This document shows, one piece after another, positions 55,328-64,000 of a stretch of DNA of 64,000 nt. The position numbers and the translations under genes are program-made. The stretch's first letter is position 1. Every line of letters begins with the position of its first letter. Location of the stretch: contig JAMPDC010000001.1 in assembly GCA_023665865.1 (NCBI GenBank), forward strand, positions 2,302,021 to 2,366,020. Direction: 5' to 3'. The notes below the pieces were generated by a model. It did no database searches. It worked only from the letters and a program-made list of their open reading frames with translations, and was not told where the DNA came from. The DNA is from Staphylococcus sp. GTDB taxonomy: Bacteria; Bacteroidota; Bacteroidia; Bacteroidales; Muribaculaceae.

Positions 55328-56332
55328 ATGAAGAATCTGATAATATTCATCTTTGCATTGACATTGACAAGCTGCTCTGTCAACGCTCAGCAATCGGCCG
55401 ATGCTCAAAATCTGACATTGACAGGCAGCACGCTTCCTGCAATCCGCCATATCAACGATATGAAAATAACAGGCGATACGCTATGGTTTGTTTATGAAAC
55501 CGAAGGTGGATACGGACAGCGTTTCCTTCGCCGTGCCATAATCGACTGCAAGAACCACACATTGGGGCGTAAAGGCGACGGTTCTTATATGTCATATATG
55601 CCATATCCAGTCATGGGATACGACAGCAATATGCGAGTAGTAAACCAAGATGATGGTGAAGTCTATTGTGTCGAAGATGACAGCCAACTCGTCAGCACAA
55701 AAAATTATATTTTCAACGACAACAGTACAATCCCATTTCCCCTCTCGCAATATGTTCAGGACATCTTTATGAAAGGACCTAATCAATATCTTTTCATCGG
55801 GCGCGAACCTAAAGGTGGACGGCAATATGCAATGACAGCAGATCTGACTTCTACAAGAATCGACACAATCAGACAGATCAGCATCTCACCTGAACTACAG
55901 ACTTGGATGCCAAATATGGGTGAACTGGTTTATTCATGCAAGTACAACCGTCTTGCTTTCGCCTATCTACTTCATCCGATTATAGAAATATTTGATATGG
56001 AAGGCAAGCTAATCAAGTCTGTCAGAATAGGAGAAGACACTTTCAATCCTAAAACGCTTGAAGAAGCTGATTTTGAAGATCTCAATATCTTGCATACGGT
56101 TGACGTAACATATACAGCAGACTACATCTATGCTCTGCATTGGTCATACAGATATGCCAATGCTACGGTGACATCTCCGACCATTTATAAGATTGATTGG
56201 AATGGCAACATCATCAACCGCCTCTTCCAAATCCCTACTCCATTCTACAGGATTGCTGTCGGGACAGATGGTCGCATAATTGGCTGGAATGGTCATGATT
56301 TTTTACGCCTGTCAGATCTTCTCGAAAATTAG
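55328..56332 (+). CDS. BF3164-like lipoprotein (TolB-like propeller)
   Basis: Lipoprotein of 334 aa with lipobox LTSC (Cys 16) and a predicted beta-propeller made of about six repeating units, for example MKITGDTLWFVYETEGGYG, VVNQDDGEVYCVEDD and PIIEIFDMEGKLIKSVRIG. This matches the BF3164 family of Bacteroidota. It starts 2 bp after GLPGLI, the last gene of the BlaI-controlled set. It may bind peptides or polymers near the receptor, which is inference. Confidence 0.8.
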   Translation: MKNLIIFIFALTLTSCSVNAQQSADAQNLTLTGSTLPAIRHINDMKITGDTLWFVYETEGGYGQRFLRRAIIDCKNHTLGRKGDGSYMSYMPYPVMGYDSNMRVVNQDDGEVYCVEDDSQLVSTKNYIFNDNSTIPFPLSQYVQDIFMKGPNQYLFIGREPKGGRQYAMTADLTSTRIDTIRQISISPELQTWMPNMGELVYSCKYNRLAFAYLLHPIIEIFDMEGKLIKSVRIGEDTFNPKTLEEADFEDLNILHTVDVTYTADYIYALHWSYRYANATVTSPTIYKIDWNGNIINRLFQIPTPFYRIAVGTDGRIIGWNGHDFLRLSDLLEN

Positions 56333-56386
56333 CAATATAAAAGATTAATATATAACATCTTACAACCCGTATGGTCAGATTGTTTT

Positions 56387-56419
56387 TTTGGAGAAGAAGT
56401 TGATAGTGCCGTACCTTTG
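56387..56419 (+). promoter_or_regulatory. Promoter of the third receptor gene
   Basis: TTTG (56387-56390), 21 bp, TACCTTTG (56412-56419). Predicted start near 56423, about 16 nt before the ATG at 56439. This excludes an upstream in-frame start at 56388. Confidence 0.65.
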
Positions 56420-56438
56420 CATCAAAAATTTTTCAACT

Positions 56439-58520
56439 ATGATGCGAAAATCAATCTCTATCATTCTCATGCTTACCGGTTGCACAACGGTAGTTTCAGC
56501 ACAACACCAGATTGCTGTGGATTCACTGACACAGGAACTCCGTGAGGTTATCGTTACCGCAAAGCAACCCGCCACAAAACTCGTCGGGACAACCCTCGTT
56601 TCAACAATCGCAGGTTCCAATCTTCAAAATCTGGGAACAGCACTCGACGTACTGGCGCAGTTACCAATGATAACTGTGGCAGACGATGCGGTAACAGTTG
56701 TCGGGAAAGGTGCGCCTGCTATATATATTGACGGCCGCCCAATGCGATCTGACGACGAGTTGATCCACATTCAATCAAACAATATAAAGAAAGTGGAACT
56801 TGAGTTAGCTCCCGGAGCTATGTATTCGAGCGATACGGGAGCGGTATTGAAGATCATTACCCACCGCAACTTGGTCGACGGGCTTTCAGTCATTGATCGC
56901 GGTGAGATTGTCAGGCGCCGGAAGTTGTCGGCAAACAATATGCTTGACCTCAACTACCGTATCGGGCCCTGGGATGTATTTGCATCCGGATTGATCGCGC
57001 GCAACAACAGTCTCATCAAAGGAACAACGACAAATAGACTGCTATATGAGGGCAAAGAGACTGTCGTAGGTAGTTCTCAATATAAAAAGTATCCATCAAG
57101 AAACGGAGTGGTCAAAGCCGGCGTCAACTATTCATCCGGAACGCTGTCATTTGGTATGTATTACAGATATAATCCCGAAAAAGGCCATTTCAGTAACATC
57201 GGCGATGAATGGTTGGGGGATGGACCACGGGTAAACCGCGACATATATACCGGAATCCGTTCACACAACCACCGTTGGTCGATGTATTACGACAATACTT
57301 TCTCTGAAAAGTATCTGTTGCATTTCGACGGTGATTTCAGAAGCTCCCATTCAGCCAATAAGGCACTCACCACTTACTCGGATGGAAACATAGCAGAGGT
57401 AAATTCGGCCGATAAACGCAAATCCACTCTCTGGGCAGGGAAACTCTATCTCTCATTCCCATTTGCGAAAGGACGTCTGACTCTTGGCACACAAGATTCA
57501 TATACCCACACTACACTTGACTACTCGATGCTGAATCCAGAGGTCAGCGAGTATATCCCATCGACATTCACTGAAACCAGGCAGGCTGCGACTGCAGCGT
57601 TCGCCTCGTGGACGCGCATGTTCGGCCAACTGAATCTCTCAGCGGGGATTAGATATGAATATGTAGACTATCTCTTAAAAATAAATGGAACGAAGGACAA
57701 AGATATGAGCCGGACAGATAACTATCTTACGCCAGATCTGTCCATCTCCTATTCGTTCGATGATGAATCGCAGGCAAGTATCAGCTATAAGATGACAACG
57801 GTAAAACCACCATACTCACAGTTGACAGGAAGCCTCAGCTATGTCGGCAGACATGAAATCGAAGGTGGCAATCCGGCGCTGAAAGATGAGCGGATGCACG
57901 ATGTACAACTCTTCGGAATGTGGCAAGATTTCATGTTGCAAGCCGACTACACGCGCAGCATCGACACCTATGCTTTTGTGAAGCGTCTCTATCCTGCCCC
58001 ATCGCTGCAACTGCTGATGCAACCAGTCAACATTGACATTTCGGCGATTGATCTGTATCTGGTATGGAACAAAACAATCAGGAAGTGGACTCCGGGCATC
58101 ACACTTGGGATGCACAAGCAATGGCTCAATCTTAATGGAACCAGTTATAACCGCCCTATCTTCTCATATTATTTCGACAACATGATCTCATTGCCTGAAG
58201 GATTTCTCCTCACGCTCAATGCCAGAGGCCAGACCAAAGGTGACATACACACAAATCGCTTTGGCGCTACGTGGTTTTCTATGGATGCATCTGTCAGCAG
58301 ATCATTTTTCAAAAAAGCCTTACAACTGAAACTATCCGTGACCGATATATTCAATACGCGCAACAACGACTGGACGATGAATACCAACGGTATATTTGTC
58401 GACAAACGACAGTCATACGATCATCGGGGAGTTTCACTTACGCTAACCTATCGGTTCCAACCACAACAGAGTAAATATAAAGGCAAAACAGCGGATGAAA
58501 GTGAAATGAAGCGGTTGTAA
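56439..58520 (+). CDS. Outer-membrane beta-barrel receptor-like protein
   Basis: TonB-dependent-receptor-like protein of 693 aa. After the signal peptide (about 1-22) comes directly a plug-like domain (about 30-135: LREVIVTAKQPATKLVGTTL, APAIYIDGRPM, KKVELELAPGAMYSSDTGAV) with no carboxypeptidase-regulatory domain, then a large barrel of the OMP_b-brl_3 type. A Cys in LTGC of the signal could be read as a lipobox, but the VSAQ site fits signal peptidase I. Its own promoter separates it from the BlaI-controlled operon by 106 bp. Substrate unknown. Confidence 0.82.
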   Translation: MMRKSISIILMLTGCTTVVSAQHQIAVDSLTQELREVIVTAKQPATKLVGTTLVSTIAGSNLQNLGTALDVLAQLPMITVADDAVTVVGKGAPAIYIDGRPMRSDDELIHIQSNNIKKVELELAPGAMYSSDTGAVLKIITHRNLVDGLSVIDRGEIVRRRKLSANNMLDLNYRIGPWDVFASGLIARNNSLIKGTTTNRLLYEGKETVVGSSQYKKYPSRNGVVKAGVNYSSGTLSFGMYYRYNPEKGHFSNIGDEWLGDGPRVNRDIYTGIRSHNHRWSMYYDNTFSEKYLLHFDGDFRSSHSANKALTTYSDGNIAEVNSADKRKSTLWAGKLYLSFPFAKGRLTLGTQDSYTHTTLDYSMLNPEVSEYIPSTFTETRQAATAAFASWTRMFGQLNLSAGIRYEYVDYLLKINGTKDKDMSRTDNYLTPDLSISYSFDDESQASISYKMTTVKPPYSQLTGSLSYVGRHEIEGGNPALKDERMHDVQLFGMWQDFMLQADYTRSIDTYAFVKRLYPAPSLQLLMQPVNIDISAIDLYLVWNKTIRKWTPGITLGMHKQWLNLNGTSYNRPIFSYYFDNMISLPEGFLLTLNARGQTKGDIHTNRFGATWFSMDASVSRSFFKKALQLKLSVTDIFNTRNNDWTMNTNGIFVDKRQSYDHRGVSLTLTYRFQPQQSKYKGKTADESEMKRL

Positions 58521-58628
58521 CAGAATGTAATTAAGAATGAAATCTTAAATTTGCATATTAATCATGACTCTATAAACTGAATTTGAGCTATCGTAGATAC
58601 ACTTTCAGCACGAATTCAACTTTTTTTG

Positions 58629-58638
58629 ACCTATAGGT
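58629..58638 (+). promoter_or_regulatory. Palindrome upstream of the ECF sigma gene
   Basis: ACCTATAGGT, a perfect 10-bp palindrome directly after a T-run, 34 bp before the sigma factor ATG. A separate TAAATTTG box lies at 58546-58553 without a matched -33 element. The palindrome may be an operator or part of an ECF-type promoter. Confidence 0.35.
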
Positions 58639-58672
58639 TAGGTTTTCGATCGGTGAAGTGTCTTATATGTGT

Positions 58673-59158
58673 ATGCCGCAAATTAATAACATTGAACAGC
58701 TTTTCAAGACTCATTACCGGAATATGTATCGGTTATCTATACTGATACTGCACGACGAGGATGCTGCGAGAGACATTGTGCACGATGTCTTCGAAGCATT
58801 GCTCGTCTGCAATCTGACTGATGCGACCGGTGCTTATCTCCTCAAAGCCACACGCAACCGATGCCTTAACCACATCAGGAATCTATCCGCACGCGAACGC
58901 ATGAAGTGTATGTATGCCTTATATGAGTGCGAAATATCCGATGAGGACTGGCCTGACGATGAGACCATCACCAAGATCCACCACACCATCGCAAATGACC
59001 TCAGCGAAGCTTGCAGACAGGTAGTGGAGCTTCGATTCTCGCAAAACATGAGCTATAAACAGATTTCCTCAAGGCTTAAAATCAGTGAAACCGCTGTCTA
59101 TAAACACTTGCGTCATGCAATAGATGTCTTACGCCAAAAATTCTCTCAAAATGGATAA
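58673..59158 (+). CDS. ECF RNA polymerase sigma factor
   Basis: Sigma-70 family extracytoplasmic-function factor of 161 aa. Region 2 includes YRLSILILHDEDAARDIVHDVFEAL and region 4 the HTH LRFSQNMSYKQISSRLKISE with AVYKHLRHAIDVLRQ. The ATG at 58673 (MPQINNIEQLF) was chosen; an ATG at 58667 and a GTG at 58658 are in frame. Its end overlaps the anti-sigma gene by 8 bp, so expression is coupled, and a receptor with an STN domain follows. Together they form a cell-surface signalling set. Confidence 0.92.
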   Translation: MPQINNIEQLFKTHYRNMYRLSILILHDEDAARDIVHDVFEALLVCNLTDATGAYLLKATRNRCLNHIRNLSARERMKCMYALYECEISDEDWPDDETITKIHHTIANDLSEACRQVVELRFSQNMSYKQISSRLKISETAVYKHLRHAIDVLRQKFSQNG

Positions 59159-59786
59159 AACCGATCGTCTGCTTGATGTCATCGAACATCCCGAAACGTA
59201 TACCGATGCTGAAATTGAAGCCATGCTTGCCGATGCAGAACTACAAGCCACGTTTGAGATTCTCCACTTGACTAAATCGAGTTTTCAGCAACTGAATGAC
59301 CTGGATATAGAGGATGAATGGTCTACTTTTAAACGCAAACATCGTTCACATCACTTAAGAAGTGTCAGGGTAATGTCACGCAATATTGCCGCAGCACTCA
59401 TAATAGGCATATTATCGGTTGCGGCTGTTGCGGCTATTATAAGTGTCCACTATACGCTAAAATCTGATAGTACGGCTCTACACGTTGATGTATCCTCTAC
59501 AGACATAAATCCTGTCATACCCGACACAGCCCCTGTCAACAATGAAGAAAAGCTCAATCATGCAGCGAAAATCATAGTTTTTGATAATGAATCTTTTGAA
59601 ACGATAGTCAACCGCATCGGGGAGCATTATGGCTATGCCATCAGATTCTCTTCTGACGCCACAAAATCTTTGCGTCTATATTTCAAATGGGACCGGGATA
59701 TGCCACTTGAAGAAATAGTCAGAAATCTCAACAATTTTGAGCAAATCCAACTGACCATCGAAGACAAAACCATCAAAATTGACTGA
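59151..59786 (+). CDS. Minimal FecR-like anti-sigma factor (DUF4974)
   Basis: Membrane-bound anti-sigma factor of 211 aa. A cytoplasmic N-terminal domain (about 1-72: LLDVIEHPETYTDAEIEAML) is followed by one transmembrane helix (about 76-98) and a short periplasmic linker, then the C-terminal DUF4974/STN-like domain (about 140-211: FDNESFETIVNRIGEHYGY). The usual FecR domain of about 95 residues between helix and DUF4974 is absent. It starts at 59151, within the sigma gene end, and stops 4 bp before the receptor gene. Confidence 0.87.
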   Translation: MDKTDRLLDVIEHPETYTDAEIEAMLADAELQATFEILHLTKSSFQQLNDLDIEDEWSTFKRKHRSHHLRSVRVMSRNIAAALIIGILSVAAVAAIISVHYTLKSDSTALHVDVSSTDINPVIPDTAPVNNEEKLNHAAKIIVFDNESFETIVNRIGEHYGYAIRFSSDATKSLRLYFKWDRDMPLEEIVRNLNNFEQIQLTIEDKTIKID

Positions 59787-59790
59787 GACT

Positions 59791-62334
59791 ATGGTACGAA
59801 TCATCATGCTTATCTGGACCATGGCAACCATTGTCATGTGCCATGCAGAGTCATACGCCTTCCGTTTCAACGCTACACCTCTCCCTGAAGCGATAAGAAA
59901 AATAGTGGAAAAACATCCGGATCTAAACGTCAATTTCATCTATAACGAGCTTGAAAACTACAAGACCTCGGCGAGAGTCAACGCCGAGGATCCCTATGAT
60001 GCACTCCGACAGGCCATCGGGCTTAATCCTGTAACAGTGGTCAAAGCGAAAGACACTTACTACGTCGAGGCTCTCCAACAAGGCAAATATGTCTACACAG
60101 GACATGCCATCGGTACAGATCTGGAACCGGTAGTAGCCGCAACGGTCATGCTGCTCGCGCCAAAAGATTCGTCGGTTATAACCTATGGGATCACTGACGA
60201 ATCAGGCCGGTTTAGAATCCCCTGCGACCGACAGAAGGTCATAGCCAAATTGTCGTGTCTTGGATATAAGACCTCTTATACTGAGTGCAGCACATTCAAT
60301 CTTGGTACAATCGTCATGCATGAACAAGCTGTGAAGCTCGGCGAGGTGAAGGTCGAAGCAGAAAATTCACATCTCTACTCAGACCGCTCTGTCTATATCC
60401 CGACATCGCGCCAGAAAAACGCTGCGCAAACAGCAATAGACCTTTTACTCCAGATGGCTATACCTCAATTATCCATAAATCTCGTTAACCATACCGTGAC
60501 CACCCTGACAGGTCAAAATGTCGCATTATACATTAATTTTCTTCCGGCCTCTTCTGAAGAAATTGAAGGAATACAGACGGCAGATGTACGGAGAATAGAA
60601 TATCTTTATTTCCCGAGTGATCCGCGCTTTAACGGGAATGAACATGTGATTAACTTTATCTTACCAAAGTATGAATATGGTGGCTATACCAAGCTATCCG
60701 TGAATGAAAATTTTCTGGCCGGTTTTTCAAACAGAGAATCTTTATATTCTAAATTCGCATACAAAAGAATGGCTTATGACCTTTATATAGGGGCCTCCAA
60801 CCATAGACTGAGGCATGTCGGCACATCCTATATCGGGACATACAATCTAAAAAAGAATGATGTTGAGGAACAATTAACCCGAAAGGAAATATTCAACAAT
60901 GCTCATTTTAAGTACAATCAGATTCCCGTGACATTTCGTGCTGTTTACGATTCGGATAAAGCCCAAATTTCAAATACAGCAGGATTCGTTTTCGACCAAA
61001 GCCCTATCGCGGAAACAGAGGGAACAATATCATTCACTCCAAATGGACCCGGCGGCACAACTTATAAGCGGGCTGAACCATACACATCAAGACACGTTAC
61101 ATGGTCTGGGAGCTACTATTTTGTTTTTCCTCACAACTTACATCTAAATATCAATCCAAGTGCCTCATATAGCCATACCAATTATATCTATTCTTATAAA
61201 TCGTCGATTGAAAACAATATCATTAATCGCTCTCGAGAAAATGCCTATCAGTTCAGAGGCTCTGCAACACTCTATAAAATGATAACTTCAACTCAGAATG
61301 TATTCATTCGTGGATACGGAGGAACTAATCACAATAATGTTTCCTATTATGGCACATCTCCTTATGACAATTCATTTTCCGATTCATACGCAGGTGCGAC
61401 AGTAGGTTACAATTTTTATAACAACCGTTGGAATTTTAACCTGGATGTTGCTTTACAATGGGAACAAAACAGGATAAATGCAGATGAGATCAATGAGCTA
61501 TATCCCCTTATAAATATATCAGCGGCATATTCTCCGTCACGAAATCATTCTCTGAGGGCCTACTTCCACTTCGGCGCCAATTATCCAGGAGCAAGTGATA
61601 AGACTCCAAATATCCTACAGCAAAATGAATTAATGTATATTACGGGAAATCCAGACTTAGGATTATCTCGTCAGTTGACTTTTAACTTTCAATATAACTG
61701 GATTCCTCGCAATAACTTCTCTACATCTTTATTCATCCAACATTTTGGAGAACGCAAGCTATTCGTTCCGATCTTTATACCATACAAAAATGATGAGGCT
61801 CTTCTCAAAAGCTATGAAGCAGATGCCAATTATAACAGGACTAAAATTGGCTTATCATTTAACTACAAAATGCTTGGTAATAAACTTCAATTTGCCGCAC
61901 AACCATCCGTCACAATATATCGCATGACAGGTTTATACAATCTCAAGCTGAATCCATTTTATATTAATGCCTCAGCAACATACTACTTAAAAAATTTCTA
62001 TTTCCAGACAGCTTATCAAACTTCCAACAAAACAATACAAGGTAATCGCGCGGCACTCTACCGAGACAGGGATTACTATCAAATTCTTGCCGGGTGGAGT
62101 CACTCAGGATGGAATGTCCGTGTTTCGGCTATAAATTTATTAAGAAACGACTGGTTAGCGGCAATGCAAACATTCAGCTCTCCCCTATATTCCGAGACAA
62201 AACTTATAGGTGGAAACAATTTCCATCGAAGATTCAATGTCTCAATTACATATACATTCAATTATGGAAAAAAAGTAAAACACAGCAATGAAGTTGGCGA
62301 GCAATCTGGAGTGTCTTCCGCAATACTGAAATAA
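59791..62334 (+). CDS. STN-domain TonB-dependent receptor (signalling type)
   Basis: Outer-membrane receptor of 847 aa. After the signal peptide (about 1-20) it has an STN domain (about 22-95: FRFNATPLPEAIRKIVEKHP), the part that in known systems touches the anti-sigma factor. Then come a carboxypeptidase-regulatory-like domain (about 103-185), a plug-like region (about 190-300) and a barrel ending in NVSITYTFNYG with a hydrophilic tail. The ATG at 59791 is 4 bp after the anti-sigma stop; a TTG at 59779 is in frame. Ligand unknown. It converges on the gene at 62345 with 10 bp between stops. Confidence 0.87.
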   Translation: MVRIIMLIWTMATIVMCHAESYAFRFNATPLPEAIRKIVEKHPDLNVNFIYNELENYKTSARVNAEDPYDALRQAIGLNPVTVVKAKDTYYVEALQQGKYVYTGHAIGTDLEPVVAATVMLLAPKDSSVITYGITDESGRFRIPCDRQKVIAKLSCLGYKTSYTECSTFNLGTIVMHEQAVKLGEVKVEAENSHLYSDRSVYIPTSRQKNAAQTAIDLLLQMAIPQLSINLVNHTVTTLTGQNVALYINFLPASSEEIEGIQTADVRRIEYLYFPSDPRFNGNEHVINFILPKYEYGGYTKLSVNENFLAGFSNRESLYSKFAYKRMAYDLYIGASNHRLRHVGTSYIGTYNLKKNDVEEQLTRKEIFNNAHFKYNQIPVTFRAVYDSDKAQISNTAGFVFDQSPIAETEGTISFTPNGPGGTTYKRAEPYTSRHVTWSGSYYFVFPHNLHLNINPSASYSHTNYIYSYKSSIENNIINRSRENAYQFRGSATLYKMITSTQNVFIRGYGGTNHNNVSYYGTSPYDNSFSDSYAGATVGYNFYNNRWNFNLDVALQWEQNRINADEINELYPLINISAAYSPSRNHSLRAYFHFGANYPGASDKTPNILQQNELMYITGNPDLGLSRQLTFNFQYNWIPRNNFSTSLFIQHFGERKLFVPIFIPYKNDEALLKSYEADANYNRTKIGLSFNYKMLGNKLQFAAQPSVTIYRMTGLYNLKLNPFYINASATYYLKNFYFQTAYQTSNKTIQGNRAALYRDRDYYQILAGWSHSGWNVRVSAINLLRNDWLAAMQTFSSPLYSETKLIGGNNFHRRFNVSITYTFNYGKKVKHSNEVGEQSGVSSAILK

Positions 62335-62344
62335 AGGATACGTA

Positions 62345-63712
62345 TCACTCCTGCATTTTATCTTCTGTCCGGATGGAATCTTTGTGCTGAATATTACGGT
62401 TGATCTGCTCGCGTGTGAATTGCTTCCAGCGGCGGTTGAAATTCTTGTGTGACTTGAAGTATGTGATCCCTGTAACCTGTTTCAACACGAATAACGCCCG
62501 TCGGCCTATGTGGAAATTCCGTTTGACCACATTTCTGCTTTTAAGCCGATAGTCTGGAGCAAGCGACAGCCTGACATGGTCTGAATCAATACCCTTGACT
62601 CTGTCAATGAGAGCAAGCACCGATGGTTGTAGTTCAGGGGCTTCCATCGGTTCATAGATAGCGATAGCATCGCTGTCAAACTTGCGATTCTGCCATTTCT
62701 TAGCCTCCTTGACCGAAATGTATTCCTTGTCGAGAATATAGACCTCTGTATAAGTGGTCACAAAAAACGGCCTGTCATAACGGTGGAACTGAAACATACC
62801 GTGACCTCGGCCACGCGACTCTATGTTGAATGAATATCCGGTCAGGTCAAGCGCGCCAATCCTGTCGGAAACCACATCGCCATAGTTGAACCGTAATCCG
62901 AATCGCTCGAAACTAACATTATCGTTCTTGAAAAATGATGAGGCGTTGGGCGCCCAACGTCTGCTGATTGTGTCGGCTATTACATCGACATCTATACTCA
63001 TACGGTCACCATTCCTATACCATATCTCAGCCGCGGAATACTTTCCGTGGATTGTATCCATACCCGAAACTATCCCGACAAGCGATTGAGGGATAGCGGC
63101 AACCGGAGGGATTCCAATCCAATCGGTCCATGAAAAGTGATGGTTACAACGATCGCTTACACTGTCAAGGCCATCGGCATTGGTAAAATGATAGTAGGAT
63201 TTAGAGTTTAGGACTCGGGGAAGACGCCATCCTTTCACCGATGTGCCCGGCGCACTTGGCAACATGAAATCAACCATTTTCTCACGAAACATAGCCACAG
63301 TGTCGGTGTAGGTCGCAAGTGTAGAATATTCTCGTACGTATGCGAGAATGTGGAGCATCTTCTTTTGCTTCGCCTCGACCACAACTTCAGGGAGCTCGGA
63401 AATATTTTCCCGGAGAAATACCGTGTCCGCTGTCACTTCCGGCACTAACCTCTCATGGAAGCCCATATACCGGATGGTGAGGGGATAGTCTGTCTCCGAG
63501 GCACACGAAACAACGCCGGCTATATTACCTGTACCTATGAATTTCCCTTTGCTATCAAAGACAGAAGCATTAGCCAACGGAGAACGGGTCAGCGAATCTG
63601 CTACTACAAAACGAGCTGCGGCGTCCGGGATAATTGAAAAGAGTATTATCAACACATAAAACAACCGTCGGCCGGCAGCAGATCCTACACTATCTGGAGA
63701 GAGCGGATACAT
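62345..63712 (-). CDS. Carboxypeptidase-regulatory-like domain protein
   Basis: Secreted protein of 455 aa. An N-terminal hydrophobic segment (about 17-33) acts as a signal. A CarboxypepD_reg-like beta-sandwich follows (about 35-105: ANASVFDSKGKFIGTGN, then YPLTIRYMGFHERLV) and a linker (PEVVVEAKQKKM). A long C-terminal domain (about 120-440) has no motif I know. It resembles Bacteroidota proteins listed only as carboxypeptidase-like regulatory domain-containing, without barrel. The start may lie at the ATG at 63712. It begins 4 bp after the preceding outer-membrane gene, so they are co-transcribed. Confidence 0.72.
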   Translation of the reverse strand: MYPLSPDSVGSAAGRRLFYVLIILFSIIPDAAARFVVADSLTRSPLANASVFDSKGKFIGTGNIAGVVSCASETDYPLTIRYMGFHERLVPEVTADTVFLRENISELPEVVVEAKQKKMLHILAYVREYSTLATYTDTVAMFREKMVDFMLPSAPGTSVKGWRLPRVLNSKSYYHFTNADGLDSVSDRCNHHFSWTDWIGIPPVAAIPQSLVGIVSGMDTIHGKYSAAEIWYRNGDRMSIDVDVIADTISRRWAPNASSFFKNDNVSFERFGLRFNYGDVVSDRIGALDLTGYSFNIESRGRGHGMFQFHRYDRPFFVTTYTEVYILDKEYISVKEAKKWQNRKFDSDAIAIYEPMEAPELQPSVLALIDRVKGIDSDHVRLSLAPDYRLKSRNVVKRNFHIGRRALFVLKQVTGITYFKSHKNFNRRWKQFTREQINRNIQHKDSIRTEDKMQE

Positions 63713-63716
63713 AGGG

Positions 63717-64000
63717 CTATCTTTTTAAAACGTGATAGAGTATCTGTCCGACGGGCAACCCGATTCTAACCTTGTGCTTACCACCCGTCTGGATATAGGG
63801 AGTGACAATCGGCTCAGGAGAATATCGACGGGTCCCGATGTGCTGGACAGCCTGCACTCCGGCCTCAACGCCAAAATGCTTACTAAACTGATAGTCAATC
63901 GAGGCTCCAAATGAGGATCGGCTGTAGTAACCAAGCATTGCGGGTGCGAGCGGGACACCGTTACCCATCCGTGGAGCACCGCCAAAATAATAAGATCCAA
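63717..64000 (-). CDS. Outer-membrane barrel protein, partial (C-terminal part)
   Basis: C-terminal end of a gene running off the right edge; about 93 residues are visible. The frame stays open to the last base (reading YYFGGAPRMGNGVPLAPAML before SSFGASIDYQFSKHFGVEAG). The alternating pattern and HKVRIGLPVGQILYHVL near the end suggest an outer-membrane beta-barrel with an opacity-like fold. The true start is outside the window. The gene at 62345 follows after 4 bp. Confidence 0.6.
   Translation of the reverse strand, partial: GSYYFGGAPRMGNGVPLAPAMLGYYSRSSFGASIDYQFSKHFGVEAGVQAVQHIGTRRYSPEPIVTPYIQTGGKHKVRIGLPVGQILYHVLKR

Overview
The window looks like a chromosomal segment of a Bacteroidales gut bacterium, most likely Muribaculaceae-like (family level is inference). 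The reasons are Bacteroidota-type promoters (TTG or TTTG, about 20 bp, TAnnTTTG) before many genes, an absence of Shine-Dalgarno sites, and families typical of the phylum: DUF4286, DUF5606, DUF6377-type regulators, GLPGLI proteins, BF3164-like lipoproteins, carboxypeptidase-regulatory TonB-dependent receptors and minimal DUF4974 anti-sigma factors. I saw no insertion sequence, prophage, CRISPR array, tRNA or rRNA.

Left part (1-34.9 kb) is mostly core genome. A glycosyltransferase at the edge converges on a six-gene minus-strand cluster (polyprenyl synthetase, TatD, NlpC/P60, CstA, DUF4286, RuvC). Then come rnr, gyrB and a folP-cdaA (c-di-AMP) pair with a long structured leader, a membrane-bound DUF6377-type regulator, purT, a plus-strand tpiA-SPOR-folE cluster, a minus-strand DUF5606-hemerythrin-LuxR operon, a K+-channel-like protein with an altered filter, and a MATE exporter. 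A long plus-strand operon (YD-repeat protein, an Nfn-like flavoprotein pair, a PD40 protein, FloA, a PHP phosphatase) ends in a strong terminator. An AT-rich 890-bp stretch with repeated TTTGCAA motifs precedes an HTH regulator, followed by an ABC-F ATPase, CvfB, rsmG and a metallo-hydrolase.

Middle part (35-43 kb) has a biotin-dependent carboxylase/decarboxylase subunit, an outer-membrane barrel protein, rpmH (L34, only 51 aa), a flavodoxin, and a 1207-aa PL11 rhamnogalacturonan lyase with two C-terminal LamG-like domains and a possible sorting tail.

Right part (43-64 kb) is an envelope-signalling region. Two paralogous receptor-GLPGLI modules lie close together under unrelated regulators: one diverges from a histidine kinase/OmpR pair, the other follows a BlaI/BlaR1-like pair with no visible penicillin-sensor domain and continues into a BF3164-like lipoprotein. 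Between them is a lipobox-bearing, membrane-anchored HTH protein. Further right are a third receptor-like barrel, an ECF sigma / minimal anti-sigma / STN-containing TonB receptor set, and a minus-strand pair of carboxypeptidase-regulatory and outer-membrane proteins running off the window. Four sensory circuits (two-component, BlaR-type protease, tethered HTH, cell-surface signalling) thus sit next to outer-membrane receptors within 20 kb.
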